Shown here: piece by piece, positions 1 through 8,030 of the stretch | Layout: every line of letters starts with the position of its first letter | How positions within the stretch are numbered: position 1 is the stretch's first letter | From: Desulfotomaculum copahuensis | GTDB taxonomy: Bacteria > Bacillota > Desulfotomaculia > Desulfotomaculales > Desulfovirgulaceae | NCBI RefSeq assembly: GCF_001655685.1 | Contig: NZ_LYVF01000165.1 | Coordinates: 1-64,000, forward strand | Length of the DNA stretch: 64,000 nucleotides | Direction: 5' to 3' | Program-made: the position numbers and the translations under genes | The notes under the pieces: model-generated | Database searches by the model: none | The model's input: the letters and a program-made list of their open reading frames with translations, nothing else | What the model was told of the DNA's origin: nothing

Positions 1-106
1 GCGTTACCGCGCCGAGTCCCGGCCGGAGAACGAGGATTCCTGCACCATGTGCGGCAAAATGTGCGCCGTGCGGAATATGAATAAATTTTTAAATGGACAT
101 GGCTAG
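1..106 (+). CDS. ThiC-family protein, C-terminal end (partial)
   Basis: The last 34 codons of a gene that enters from the left, read from position 2 to a TAG at 104-106. The tail holds a cysteine cluster, CTMCGKMC, of the kind that ends phosphomethylpyrimidine synthase (ThiC) and its paralogues that make 5-hydroxybenzimidazole. These are non-canonical radical SAM enzymes that bind [4Fe-4S] through this C-terminal cluster. The cysteines are spaced C-x2-C-x3-C, one residue shorter than the C-x2-C-x4-C of E. coli ThiC. Only the end is visible, so thiamine and cobalamin lower-ligand roles cannot be separated. Confidence 0.6.
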   Translation, partial: RYRAESRPENEDSCTMCGKMCAVRNMNKFLNGHG

Positions 107-150
107 ATTGGCTGGATGGCTAAAAAAGAACTCAATGGAGGTGTATTGCC

Positions 151-1317
151 GTGCGGAAGGTTGCTATTGCCGGGGTGGGAATGACCAAGTTCGGCCGCTC
201 GGACAAGAGCGGGGTGGAGTTGTTTGCCGGGGCTGCTATGGAAGCAATAACCTCCTCCAACATCAAAACTAGGGAAGTTCAAGCACTTTTCCTGGGCAAC
301 GTACTGGGGGATTTTGAAGAAGGTCAGCTGAATATTGCTCCTTTATGTGCCAACGAATTAGGCCTGCCAGTCGATGTTCCAGCCACCCGGGTGGAGGGAG
401 CCTGTGCCTCTGCCGGTGTGGCTATCAGGGAAGCTTTTATCTGGGTGGCATCCGGTTATTACGACATTGTCCTGGCGGGTGGGGTGGAGCGGGCCACAGC
501 CATGGATACGCCATTGGCTACCCGTACTTTTGCCATGAGTTCGGAGTCGCGTTATGAGGTGTTTACCGGGGTCACTTTTCCGGGTGTCTTTGGCATGGTG
601 GCGCGGCTTTACGCCGATAAGTACGGTCTTTCCCTGCAAACATTAAAAGAGCAAATGGCCATGGTTGCAGTGAAAAACCACAAACATGGGGCGAAGAACC
701 CGCTGGCTCAGTTTCAAAAGGAGATTTCGCTGGAAACGGTACTGAAGAGTCCCATGGTGGCCGATCCCCTGCAGCTTTTTGACTGCTGCCCTTTCACCGA
801 CGGGGCGGCGGCAATTGTTGTTGCTTCGGCAGACATAATCGGCAAGTTGACGGATAAACCGGTGTACATTCTCGGAGTGGGTCAGGGTTCTAACGGCTCA
901 CTGGGCCGGCAAAAGGACATAACAAGGATCAAAGCCAGGGAAGCCGCTGCCGGTCAGGCTTACAAGATGGCGGGCCTCAGGCCCTCGGACATAGATCTTG
1001 TAGAGTTGCACGACTGTTTTACCATTGCCGAAATAGTCGCCAGCGAAGGAATGGGTTTTTTCGAGTTCGGCACGGGAGGCAAAGCGGTGGAAAAAGGGGA
1101 AACGGCCATTGGAGGCAGATTGCCGATAAATCCTTCGGGCGGGTTAAAGGCTAAGGGACATCCAATTGGCGCAACTGGTGCCGCCCAAGCGTATGAAATA
1201 GTCAAGCAATTGAGGGGCGAGTGTGGTGAACGGCAGGTCGACGGTGCCCGGATTGGCATGAGTGATACGCTCGGCGGAGATCTGGCCACGGTTGTCGATA
1301 TAATCTATGGCGTATAG
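151..1317 (+). CDS. Thiolase of the SCP2/archaeal type (acyl-CoA acetyltransferase)
   Basis: A 388-residue thiolase that would cleave or form a beta-ketoacyl-CoA. The nucleophile cysteine lies in GACASAG near residue 85. A second active-site segment, HDCF, is near 287, and the GHPIGATG histidine loop is near 340. The usual C-terminal CxGG is replaced by DTLGGD, as in SCP2/archaeal-type thiolases. These work with an OB-fold zinc protein, and the next gene encodes one. The GTG start at 151 follows a GGAGGTG ribosome site. It is the first gene of the acyl-CoA module that runs to about 8 kb; benzylsuccinate-type BbsAB thiolases have the same two-gene arrangement. The substrate is unknown. Confidence 0.85.
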   Translation: MRKVAIAGVGMTKFGRSDKSGVELFAGAAMEAITSSNIKTREVQALFLGNVLGDFEEGQLNIAPLCANELGLPVDVPATRVEGACASAGVAIREAFIWVASGYYDIVLAGGVERATAMDTPLATRTFAMSSESRYEVFTGVTFPGVFGMVARLYADKYGLSLQTLKEQMAMVAVKNHKHGAKNPLAQFQKEISLETVLKSPMVADPLQLFDCCPFTDGAAAIVVASADIIGKLTDKPVYILGVGQGSNGSLGRQKDITRIKAREAAAGQAYKMAGLRPSDIDLVELHDCFTIAEIVASEGMGFFEFGTGGKAVEKGETAIGGRLPINPSGGLKAKGHPIGATGAAQAYEIVKQLRGECGERQVDGARIGMSDTLGGDLATVVDIIYGV

Positions 1318-1331
1318 AGGAGGATATGTTA

Positions 1332-1733
1332 ATGGACTATCCATTGACGCACAGGCAATTTTACGAGGGATTAAAGGCTGGTGAGTTGTTGGGGTTGAAG
1401 TGTCAAAGTTGCGGAACTTATACAGTACCACCCAAAATCACTTGCGCAGAGTGCGGCCACACTGAACTGGAAATAGCACGTTTGAACGGCATGGGAAAGA
1501 TAAGGACTTTTACCGTGATCAGGGTGGCGCCGGAAGGATTTAATGCGCCATATATCGTTGCCCTGGCTGAATTGGATGAAGGGCCGTGGTTGATGGGTAA
1601 CGTGGAGGGTCTGGACGTGGATGACAATGTGGATGGCCTTATTGGCCGGAAAGTGCGTGTCGATCACAAGGTTATCCCACCATTGAACTATAGTGCCGGC
1701 GAAGGAGTTGCTGTGACTTTTCAGTTGGTTTAA
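1332..1733 (+). CDS. DUF35 OB-fold/zinc-ribbon partner of the thiolase
   Basis: A 133-residue protein with an N-terminal zinc ribbon (CQSCG near residues 24-28, CAECG near 38-42) and a C-terminal OB-fold of the DUF35 family. Such proteins form a complex with archaeal/SCP2-type thiolases and help CoA or acyl transfer; BbsA of anaerobic toluene degradation is a member. It starts 14 bases after the thiolase. An ATG at 1326 is only about 3 nt from the AGAGGAGG ribosome site, whereas the in-frame ATG at 1332 is about 9 nt away, so 1332 is preferred. Almost certainly cotranscribed with the thiolase. Confidence 0.85.
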   Translation: MDYPLTHRQFYEGLKAGELLGLKCQSCGTYTVPPKITCAECGHTELEIARLNGMGKIRTFTVIRVAPEGFNAPYIVALAELDEGPWLMGNVEGLDVDDNVDGLIGRKVRVDHKVIPPLNYSAGEGVAVTFQLV

Positions 1734-1765
1734 TCGCCAAATGCTTTTTGTAGGAGGTCGGGTAT

Positions 1766-2533
1766 ATGAGGATTGATGGATTAACTGCTGTGGTCACTGG
1801 TGGCGCATCGGGTTTGGGTGAAGCAACAGTACGCATGTTTGTACAGCATAATGCCAAAGTGGTTATTTTAGATGTAACCGAAGAGGCCGGCAAGAAAATT
1901 GCTGATGAGCTGGGAGAAAACGCTATCTTTGTCTTAACGGATGTGACCAGTGAGGAAAGTGTCAAGAATGCCTTGGACATCGCCGTGAAGAAATTTGGAG
2001 AAGTGCACGTAGCTGTTAATTGTGCTGGAATTGCGGTCGGCCAAAAAGTGCTGGGTAAAAACGGTCCCTCACCGCTCAACCTCTTTGAAAAAGCGATTCG
2101 GATTAACCTAACCGGATCATATAACGTTCTCCGCCTCGCTGCCGGAAAGATGACGCTAAATATGCCGAACGAGGAAGGAGAAAGGGGAGTCATTATTAAT
2201 ACCGCATCAGTCGCGGCTTTTGAGGGACAGATTGGTCAGGCGGCCTACAGTGCGTCCAAGGGGGGCATAGTGGGAATGATCCTTCCCATAGCCCGCGAGC
2301 TTGCCGCGTATGGTATTCGGGTTATGGGTATAGCTCCGGGGGTGTTTGAGACACCCATGGTGGGTGGCATGTCTGACAATGTTCGTAATTCCCTGGGAAT
2401 GATGACGCCATTCCCGTCCCGCTTCGGAAAACCTGCCGAGTATGCTCTGCTGGTACGGTCCATTGTGGAAAATCCCATGTTAAACGGCACTACGATCCGT
2501 TTGGACGGGGCTATCCGGATGCAGCCAAAATAA
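1766..2533 (+). CDS. Short-chain dehydrogenase, 3-hydroxyacyl-CoA dehydrogenase type 2-like
   Basis: A 255-residue classical SDR. The NAD(P) glycine motif is TGGASGLG near residue 11. The catalytic Ser, Tyr and Lys lie in NTASVAAF and YSASKGG near 150-170. The sequence around the active site (ERGVIINTASVAAFEGQIGQ) resembles the HSD10/type-2 3-hydroxyacyl-CoA dehydrogenases. It would oxidise a 3-hydroxyacyl-CoA to the 3-oxoacyl-CoA cleaved by the thiolase upstream, or run in reverse. The ATG at 1766 follows GGAGG. The pathway substrate is not evident from the sequence. Confidence 0.85.
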   Translation: MRIDGLTAVVTGGASGLGEATVRMFVQHNAKVVILDVTEEAGKKIADELGENAIFVLTDVTSEESVKNALDIAVKKFGEVHVAVNCAGIAVGQKVLGKNGPSPLNLFEKAIRINLTGSYNVLRLAAGKMTLNMPNEEGERGVIINTASVAAFEGQIGQAAYSASKGGIVGMILPIARELAAYGIRVMGIAPGVFETPMVGGMSDNVRNSLGMMTPFPSRFGKPAEYALLVRSIVENPMLNGTTIRLDGAIRMQPK

Positions 2534-2620
2534 TTTATCGCGGCGCTTTGAATATGAAATGACCCGGTGTAAAACTGACCGGGACGAAGGCTTTGGCCTT
2601 ATCTTTGGGAGGTTTGTTTT

Positions 2621-3973
2621 ATGGAAGAAAAAAAGAAAAAAAGATCTTCAGCCAAGACCTTGCAAACAGCACGTGAGGCTGGATATTTTGGTAAGAAGAT
2701 GTTGGCCAACACCCGCATGGCCGTAGATGAGGGCAGACCGGTAGCGTGGGCAATGGTGGAATGGTGGTTGGGGGCGACAATTGCCAAAGCTATGGGCGTT
2801 GAGTTGGTTTTTCCGGAAAACTACGGGGCCTTTTGTGCCGCATCAAGAACTGCCGAACCCAACCTGGATTATTCCGAGAGTGATGGATTCCCATCCACTC
2901 TATGCGGATATGCCAGGAATTGCCTTGGTTACGCGCGCAAGCTAAAGGAAAACAACTTTGTCATTCCGGCGGAATCGACCGGCGGAGGAATGCCCAAGCC
3001 TGATTTTCTCCTGGCCTGCGGGGCGGCCTGCGATGCGCGTTACAAATGGTTCCAGGCCTTGGGCCGCTATATGGATGTTCCCGTGTGGCTTCTGGAGTTT
3101 CCTCAAACTGGATCCAAGGAATATTTTCTGCCTGGTAACAAGGAAGAAAATATCAGCTACATGGTAGAAGAATTACGTGCTTTTGTTTCTTTCCTGGAGG
3201 ATCTTTTAGGCCGGAAAATGAACTGGGATGGCCTGGAAGAGCGGTTGGATATTTTGTTTAAGACACATGAACTCGCATATAAAGTTGATCTGATGCGGCG
3301 GACGGTTCCTTCTCCTGCAGTGTGCACGGATTTTTGGGCTCTGATGATTCCCCATCTCTATTTGCCGGATGATCTGGAAGCGCTGGCGTTTTACCAAAGA
3401 GTATATGATGAGGTGAAATATAAAGTAGACAATAAAATAGGAGCTATTCCGAACGAAAAATACCGTATGATGTTCAGTGAGTTGCCACCATGGCACACGT
3501 TGGGTTTTTTTGATGAGGTGGCAGAGAGACACGGCGTGGCTTTTGTTTTTGAAAGTTGGAACTATCATGTACCGCCCCCGCTTCTGGAGGATGAGAAGAA
3601 GGGGATCACGGATCCCCTGGAACTAATTGCCAGATATTCATATCACAAGTTCCATCATGCTGCCCCGGCGGCAAAGGAATACGAAATAGATCCCATTCTT
3701 TTTACAGCACCCTATCTGGAATATGTCAGAGATTACCAGGTTGACGGACTCATGTTTCACCCGCTGATGTCCTGCCGACCTGCCACTTATACGCTTATGC
3801 ATGTACGTAACCTGATGCTGGAGAGGTTTAAAGTACCATCGCTGGTAATAGAAGGTGATATTGTTGACTTGCGTGTTTTTAACGAGGAAGAGGCTCTTGC
3901 CAAGTTCGATGCTTTTATAGAGACTATGGATTACCACCGGGAATTAAGAAAAAAAGAAGGCTTGCATTGGTAG
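2621..3973 (+). CDS. Benzoyl-CoA reductase / 2-hydroxyacyl-CoA dehydratase-like subunit (BzdO/BcrB/HgdA type)
   Basis: A 450-residue member of the family that carries [4Fe-4S] clusters for low-potential ketyl-radical chemistry. Conserved cysteines are seen in STLCGYARNC (near 95), LLACGAACD (near 130) and HPLMSCRP (near 385). The C-terminal segment EGDIVDLRVF is typical of the family. The length is close to the large subunit of bzd-type class I benzoyl-CoA reductase (about 448) and longer than most 2-hydroxyacyl-CoA dehydratase subunits. The partner subunit follows after 19 bases and two ATPases lie further downstream, as needed for ATP-driven electron transfer. Whether it reduces an aromatic ring or dehydrates a 2-hydroxyacyl-CoA cannot be decided by eye. 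Confidence 0.8.
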   Translation: MEEKKKKRSSAKTLQTAREAGYFGKKMLANTRMAVDEGRPVAWAMVEWWLGATIAKAMGVELVFPENYGAFCAASRTAEPNLDYSESDGFPSTLCGYARNCLGYARKLKENNFVIPAESTGGGMPKPDFLLACGAACDARYKWFQALGRYMDVPVWLLEFPQTGSKEYFLPGNKEENISYMVEELRAFVSFLEDLLGRKMNWDGLEERLDILFKTHELAYKVDLMRRTVPSPAVCTDFWALMIPHLYLPDDLEALAFYQRVYDEVKYKVDNKIGAIPNEKYRMMFSELPPWHTLGFFDEVAERHGVAFVFESWNYHVPPPLLEDEKKGITDPLELIARYSYHKFHHAAPAAKEYEIDPILFTAPYLEYVRDYQVDGLMFHPLMSCRPATYTLMHVRNLMLERFKVPSLVIEGDIVDLRVFNEEEALAKFDAFIETMDYHRELRKKEGLHW

Positions 3974-3992
3974 GATTGGGGGGTGATTAATT

Positions 3993-5153
3993 ATGCAAAA
4001 AAGTAGCGGTTTGGAGAGAGCGTCATATATTTACACCAACCGTTTGCAGGTAGCCAGGGAGCTCAAGATGCAGGGAGAAAAATTTGGCGGTTACCTTTGC
4101 TGTTATGTGCCTGTGGAAATGTTGTCTGCAGCAGGTTATGTTCCCTTTCGGATTATCGGGGACATGAATGAACCGATTACCAATGCAGATGCGTATTTGC
4201 CTAGTGTAATGTGCCCATTTTATAGAAGTTGTTTGGATCTTGGGCTCAAAGGAAAGTACGATTTCCTGGATGGTCTTGTTAGCCCACATGCCTGTGATGC
4301 AGCTGAAAGGGTGGGCCTGGTATGGCGATCATATTTTAAATATCCTTTTACTTTCTATTTAGACATTCCCCATACGGTACATGCAAGTGCCTTGGTTTTT
4401 TTCAAGCAGCAGCTTGCGCATCTGAGAAAAGGGTTGGAAGAGTATACAGGTCTTAAGATTACAGATAATGACTTAAAAAAACAAATTAAACTTTTTAACA
4501 GGCAAAGAGAACTGGTTAGACAGTTGTACCACTTACGTAAGGTGGAACCTCCGCCAGTTTCCGGTACGGAAGTGTTGCAACTGGCAGTTTCCTTAATGGG
4601 ATTGCCGGTGCAAGAGGGCAACTTACTGGCGGAAGAGGTCATTAAAGAAGTCAAAACAAGAAAAATGAAACCGTCTAAAATGAAAGGCAGGGTACTGGTA
4701 TGGGGATGTTTGATCGATAATACAGCTATCACCAGTCTGATCGAGGATTGTGGCTTGGAGGTTGTAATGGATGACACTGCCATCGGCAGTAGGACTTTTG
4801 GGCATGACGTCGAACTTACCGAAGATCCACTTGATGGATTGGCATTGCGTTACCTGGAGAAGATTGTTTGCCCGCGCACATTTAGAGAAACCGGTAAAAA
4901 CAGGGCAAATGATTTGGAGAATAGATTTTCTTATCTAAGAAAGATTGTCAAGGATTGGCATATTGACGGGATATATATGAATCTAATTAGAAATTGCGAT
5001 ATTCATGGGTATGAAGTTCCCGAAGTTAGGTACTTTTTTGAAGAAATAGGGATGCCGGTATTGGTTATCGAGCAGGATTATTCAACCGCCGCACTTGCGC
5101 CATTACGCACCAGATTCCAGGCTTTCGCAGAAAGCATCGAAGCAAATCGGTAG
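3993..5153 (+). CDS. Benzoyl-CoA reductase / 2-hydroxyacyl-CoA dehydratase-like subunit (BzdN/BcrC/HgdB type)
   Basis: A 386-residue partner of the upstream gene. Family features are CCYVPVEMLSAAGYVPFRI at residues 31-49, MCPFYRSC and SPHAC for iron-sulfur binding, and the terminal VIEQDYSTAALAPLRTRF. Its size matches the BcrC/BzdN subunit of class I benzoyl-CoA reductases (about 380-390). With the preceding protein it would form the catalytic heterodimer, re-reduced by the ATP-hydrolysing activator pair encoded at 5422-7136. The ATG at 3993 is preceded by GGGGTG. Assignment to family is firm; assignment to substrate is not. Confidence 0.8.
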   Translation: MQKSSGLERASYIYTNRLQVARELKMQGEKFGGYLCCYVPVEMLSAAGYVPFRIIGDMNEPITNADAYLPSVMCPFYRSCLDLGLKGKYDFLDGLVSPHACDAAERVGLVWRSYFKYPFTFYLDIPHTVHASALVFFKQQLAHLRKGLEEYTGLKITDNDLKKQIKLFNRQRELVRQLYHLRKVEPPPVSGTEVLQLAVSLMGLPVQEGNLLAEEVIKEVKTRKMKPSKMKGRVLVWGCLIDNTAITSLIEDCGLEVVMDDTAIGSRTFGHDVELTEDPLDGLALRYLEKIVCPRTFRETGKNRANDLENRFSYLRKIVKDWHIDGIYMNLIRNCDIHGYEVPEVRYFFEEIGMPVLVIEQDYSTAALAPLRTRFQAFAESIEANR

Positions 5154-5170
5154 ACCGGGAGGAATTCTGA

Positions 5171-5404
5171 ATGGATGGAAGCACGTCATGCAATCTACTT
5201 GAAGAAGCGAAGTCCATAGCATATAAGTTCGCCCGGAAACCCGCCCTTGCGATGAGAATGATTAAAACGGCGGTGGATACTGCTTGCGATTTGCCATTAT
5301 ATGCAGCATTATGTTGCGAGTGGCGTGCTTCTAAATCATATTTTTTACTGATGACTCGAAAAGTGCAAGCACCCAGTTATTCGGTAAATAAGAAGGTGTA
5401 TTAA
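5171..5404 (+). pseudogene. Remnant of an enoyl-CoA hydratase/isomerase (crotonase) C-terminus
   Basis: A 77-codon frame whose first half, AKSIAYKFARKPALAMRMIK near residues 13-32, reads like the C-terminal helices of a crotonase (AxxLAxKPPLALRxIK, then an acidic or DLP-containing helix). The following DLPLYAAL fits the same alignment. The N-terminal two thirds, including the oxyanion-hole glycines and catalytic glutamates, are absent and the end does not match the usual EKRKP tail. It has an ATG and a GGGAGGAATT ribosome site, so a short product could still be made. The simplest reading is a deletion relic in an operon that once had its own hydratase. Confidence 0.55.
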
Positions 5405-5421
5405 TCGAGAGAAGGGATAAG

Positions 5422-6279
5422 ATGTTCTTTGCTGGCTTGGATGTTGGTTCAACGATGACTAAAATTGTTATACGGAAAGATAGTGGTGATTATTTATCGA
5501 TAATCAAGCCGACAGGAGCTGAACACCGTAGATTTGTTGACAAGGTGATGACAGAGGCATTGTATAAGGCGAAGTTATCCTTTGAACAGATCGATTATAT
5601 AGTTGCAACAGGATATGGGAGAGTTAACGTGCCTTTTGCCGATACGCAGCTTAGCGAGATAACGTGCCATATGAAAGGCGTTAATTGGCTATACCCCAGT
5701 GTTCGTACTATCATTGATATTGGCGGTCAGGATAGCAAAGGGATTAAAGTGAAAAATGGAAAAACAAATTCATTTGTCATGAATGATAAATGCGCGGCAG
5801 GAACTGGCAGGTTTCTAGAGGTAATGGCTGAATTGCTCGGAATGAAGCTTGAGGAAATCGGTGAAATGGCCTTGCGGTCCGGTAATCCAGTTGCAATCAG
5901 TAAAATGTGTACAGTTTTTGCCAGGCAGGAAGTACTGCTTCGTTTATCCGATGGCGCGGCATTAGAAGATATTTTAGCCGGGCTGCATCAGGCATTGGCC
6001 GCCAGAATTTTTTCCATGGTGAGTAAGATAGGAATAGAGCGGGAAGTTGTCCTGACAGGAGGAGGGGCTAAAAACGCCGGACTAGTAAAATTTCTTGAAG
6101 AACGGCTTGGTTTTTCTGTACAGAAGCCTGACGAACCGCTTTTGACAGGCGCGTTGGGCGCCTCATTGGCCGCGCAGGAGATTGCTCAAAAGGCTGTAGC
6201 TGACGGAGCAATGCCAAAGCAGAAAAATCATACGCTGACGCCGGCGTCTTTTTTTGAAGAAATGCCATCTGTTAACTAG
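5422..6279 (+). CDS. ASKHA ATPase, activator of the reductase/dehydratase (BcrA/BzdP/HgdC type)
   Basis: A 285-residue ATPase that would pump electrons from ferredoxin to the heterodimer encoded upstream. All family motifs are intact: phosphate loop 1 DVGSTMTK (residues 7-14), DIGGQDSK near 99, the cluster-binding NDKCAAGTGRF near 120, a second cysteine in MCTVFARQE near 160, and the adenosine motif GGGAKNAG near 213. The two cysteines would hold one [4Fe-4S] bridging two ATPase subunits. The next gene encodes a paralogue, so the active unit is probably a heterodimer, as in class I benzoyl-CoA reductases, rather than the HgdC homodimer. Confidence 0.85.
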   Translation: MFFAGLDVGSTMTKIVIRKDSGDYLSIIKPTGAEHRRFVDKVMTEALYKAKLSFEQIDYIVATGYGRVNVPFADTQLSEITCHMKGVNWLYPSVRTIIDIGGQDSKGIKVKNGKTNSFVMNDKCAAGTGRFLEVMAELLGMKLEEIGEMALRSGNPVAISKMCTVFARQEVLLRLSDGAALEDILAGLHQALAARIFSMVSKIGIEREVVLTGGGAKNAGLVKFLEERLGFSVQKPDEPLLTGALGASLAAQEIAQKAVADGAMPKQKNHTLTPASFFEEMPSVN

Positions 6280-6335
6280 CAAAAGTGAAGATCAGCGGGA
6301 ATCAGGAACCTAACATTTAAAGGGAGTTGTTTTTT

Positions 6336-7136
6336 GTGATTTACTATGCTGGATTGGATGTCGGTTCGCTTCTTGCTAAGGCTGTTATCATGGATGATGA
6401 CGGTATTCTGGCTTACAGCGTCAGATCGATTGATGGTAATTTTCGGCAAGCTGCCCGGCAAGTAATGGTAGAGGCTTTGGATAAGTGTGGACTTTTATCT
6501 GAAACACTTAATGTTGTCGGCGCAACCGGACTGGGAGCTGCATTTGTAAATGATCCGGCAGTAAGAAATACGGAAATATCTTGTCAGGCCAGAGGGATTC
6601 ATTATCTTTTGCCTCAGGTGAGAACCTTGATCGAAATTGGAGATCAATCAGCGCGAGTCATTAAGCTTACTGAAAAAGGCATGGTTGCCGACTGTGTTGT
6701 AAACGATAAATGTGCCATGGGAAGCGGCAGCGTTTTACAGACAATCGCAAAAGTTCTAGGTATCAACGTTACGGATATGGGTGAGTTGTCGCTTCAGTCT
6801 GCCAATCCGGTTCGTTTTAGTGCTGGATGTTCTGTCTTTGCTGAAACGGAGGCAATATCCCGTATAGCTGAAAATGCCAGGATAGAGGACATTGTAGCAG
6901 GTCTTCATCAAGCCATGGCCTTCAAAATCGGTAGCATAGCACAGAAAATAAAAATTGAAAGTGACGTGGCGGTTACCGGTGGTGGCGCTTGTAATCCAGG
7001 ATTGGTTAAAATGTTGGAAAAGACAATCGGAAATAAGCTCTTCCTGCCCCGCGAACCAATGTTCTCTGGCGCTATTGGCGCTGTATTAATGGCCTTGGAG
7101 AAAGTGAGGATGGAAAAACTATGTTGCAGCAATTAA
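6336..7136 (+). CDS. ASKHA ATPase-like second activator subunit with degenerate nucleotide motifs
   Basis: A 266-residue paralogue of the preceding ATPase. The cluster cysteines are kept (NDKCAMGSGS near 121 and AGCSVFAETE near 160), as is GGGACNPG near 210. Phosphate loop 1 is DVGSLLAK instead of DVGST..K, and the second phosphate motif is EIGDQSAR instead of DIGGQDSK. This suggests a subunit that still holds the shared [4Fe-4S] but binds or hydrolyses ATP poorly. The GTG at 6336 is 9 nt from AAGGGAG; a TTG at 6327 sits too close to it. Its end overlaps the next gene by 16 bases, so it is in the same transcript. Confidence 0.8.
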   Translation: MIYYAGLDVGSLLAKAVIMDDDGILAYSVRSIDGNFRQAARQVMVEALDKCGLLSETLNVVGATGLGAAFVNDPAVRNTEISCQARGIHYLLPQVRTLIEIGDQSARVIKLTEKGMVADCVVNDKCAMGSGSVLQTIAKVLGINVTDMGELSLQSANPVRFSAGCSVFAETEAISRIAENARIEDIVAGLHQAMAFKIGSIAQKIKIESDVAVTGGGACNPGLVKMLEKTIGNKLFLPREPMFSGAIGAVLMALEKVRMEKLCCSN

Positions 7137-7993
7137 ATCGCTTCTGGCACATTACGGTTTTAGAAAGGGAGCATGGTCTAGTAGAAACCCAGACCCATTA
7201 CCTTGATCCATTATATGAAATCCAATCACATGTTATAGCACATGGAATTAAATATAGAGTAGAGAACGTATGGGTGGAGGTTATGCGGACACCTACCGGT
7301 AAAGATAAAGCTGGAACCTGGCGGTTGGATTCATTGCGTGGACTGATAGCCTATAAGGGAAAAGGCGTTGCTAAACAGGTTCTACAGGCAACAGCATTTG
7401 ATGAAAGTGGTCTATGGTTTGGTATGATACTGGAAGGAATCAAAGCGCTTCGTCAGGCACGAGTATTTTTGTGGGAAAGGGCCAATATAGATCCAAGCTC
7501 ATTTGTCAGTCTTATTGAAAAAGATGTTAAGAATAGTTGTATCTATTTTACGCAACCAGATAGTATACAGAGCATCATTCATCCATCTCAACTAAAGGAA
7601 CAACTGCGGAAAGACTTGCTCTTTGCTCGATACAGGTATTGTTTTCTAGTACAGGAAGGGCAATTGGAAAAAATAAACACAAAAGTAATGGATTCATATC
7701 ATGAGATGTATTTAAGTCTTTGTTTTGAGGATCAAAAGGTTTGTGATGTACATGGAGGAATCCAAAGGGCACCACATGACATTTGCTTCAATGCTAAAAC
7801 TGTTCTTCAGCATCTTAAAGGGAAAAAACTTCCAGGTGTATCTAGTGAATGGGAAAAGAAAATGATAGGACCTGATTCATGCGTTCATTTAGCAGATATG
7901 GTTAGAGAATCAGTAGATTCAATTCAGTATTGGCATCATATTCGAAAAACTATTTATAATGATGTCGATAATTATATGCACTGCATTCCATAG
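7121..7993 (+). CDS. Unknown protein with a DUF2889-like C-terminal half
   Basis: A 290-residue protein that begins inside the end of the activator gene (16-base overlap), so it is translationally linked to the reductase module. The C-terminal part, about residues 210-275, has the pattern of DUF2889 proteins: a PHDICFNA segment, then GPDSCVHLADMVRESVDSI, close to the family's GC.HL.EL. motif. The N-terminal half is not recognised. No signal peptide or membrane segment is visible. Its tight coupling suggests a role with the reductase/ATPase complex (substrate handling, assembly or protection), but that is inference only. Confidence 0.6.
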   Translation: MLQQLNRFWHITVLEREHGLVETQTHYLDPLYEIQSHVIAHGIKYRVENVWVEVMRTPTGKDKAGTWRLDSLRGLIAYKGKGVAKQVLQATAFDESGLWFGMILEGIKALRQARVFLWERANIDPSSFVSLIEKDVKNSCIYFTQPDSIQSIIHPSQLKEQLRKDLLFARYRYCFLVQEGQLEKINTKVMDSYHEMYLSLCFEDQKVCDVHGGIQRAPHDICFNAKTVLQHLKGKKLPGVSSEWEKKMIGPDSCVHLADMVRESVDSIQYWHHIRKTIYNDVDNYMHCIP

Positions 7994-8030
7994 CACGCTC
8001 ACTTTATATTTGTGAGGAGGTAATATTGTA

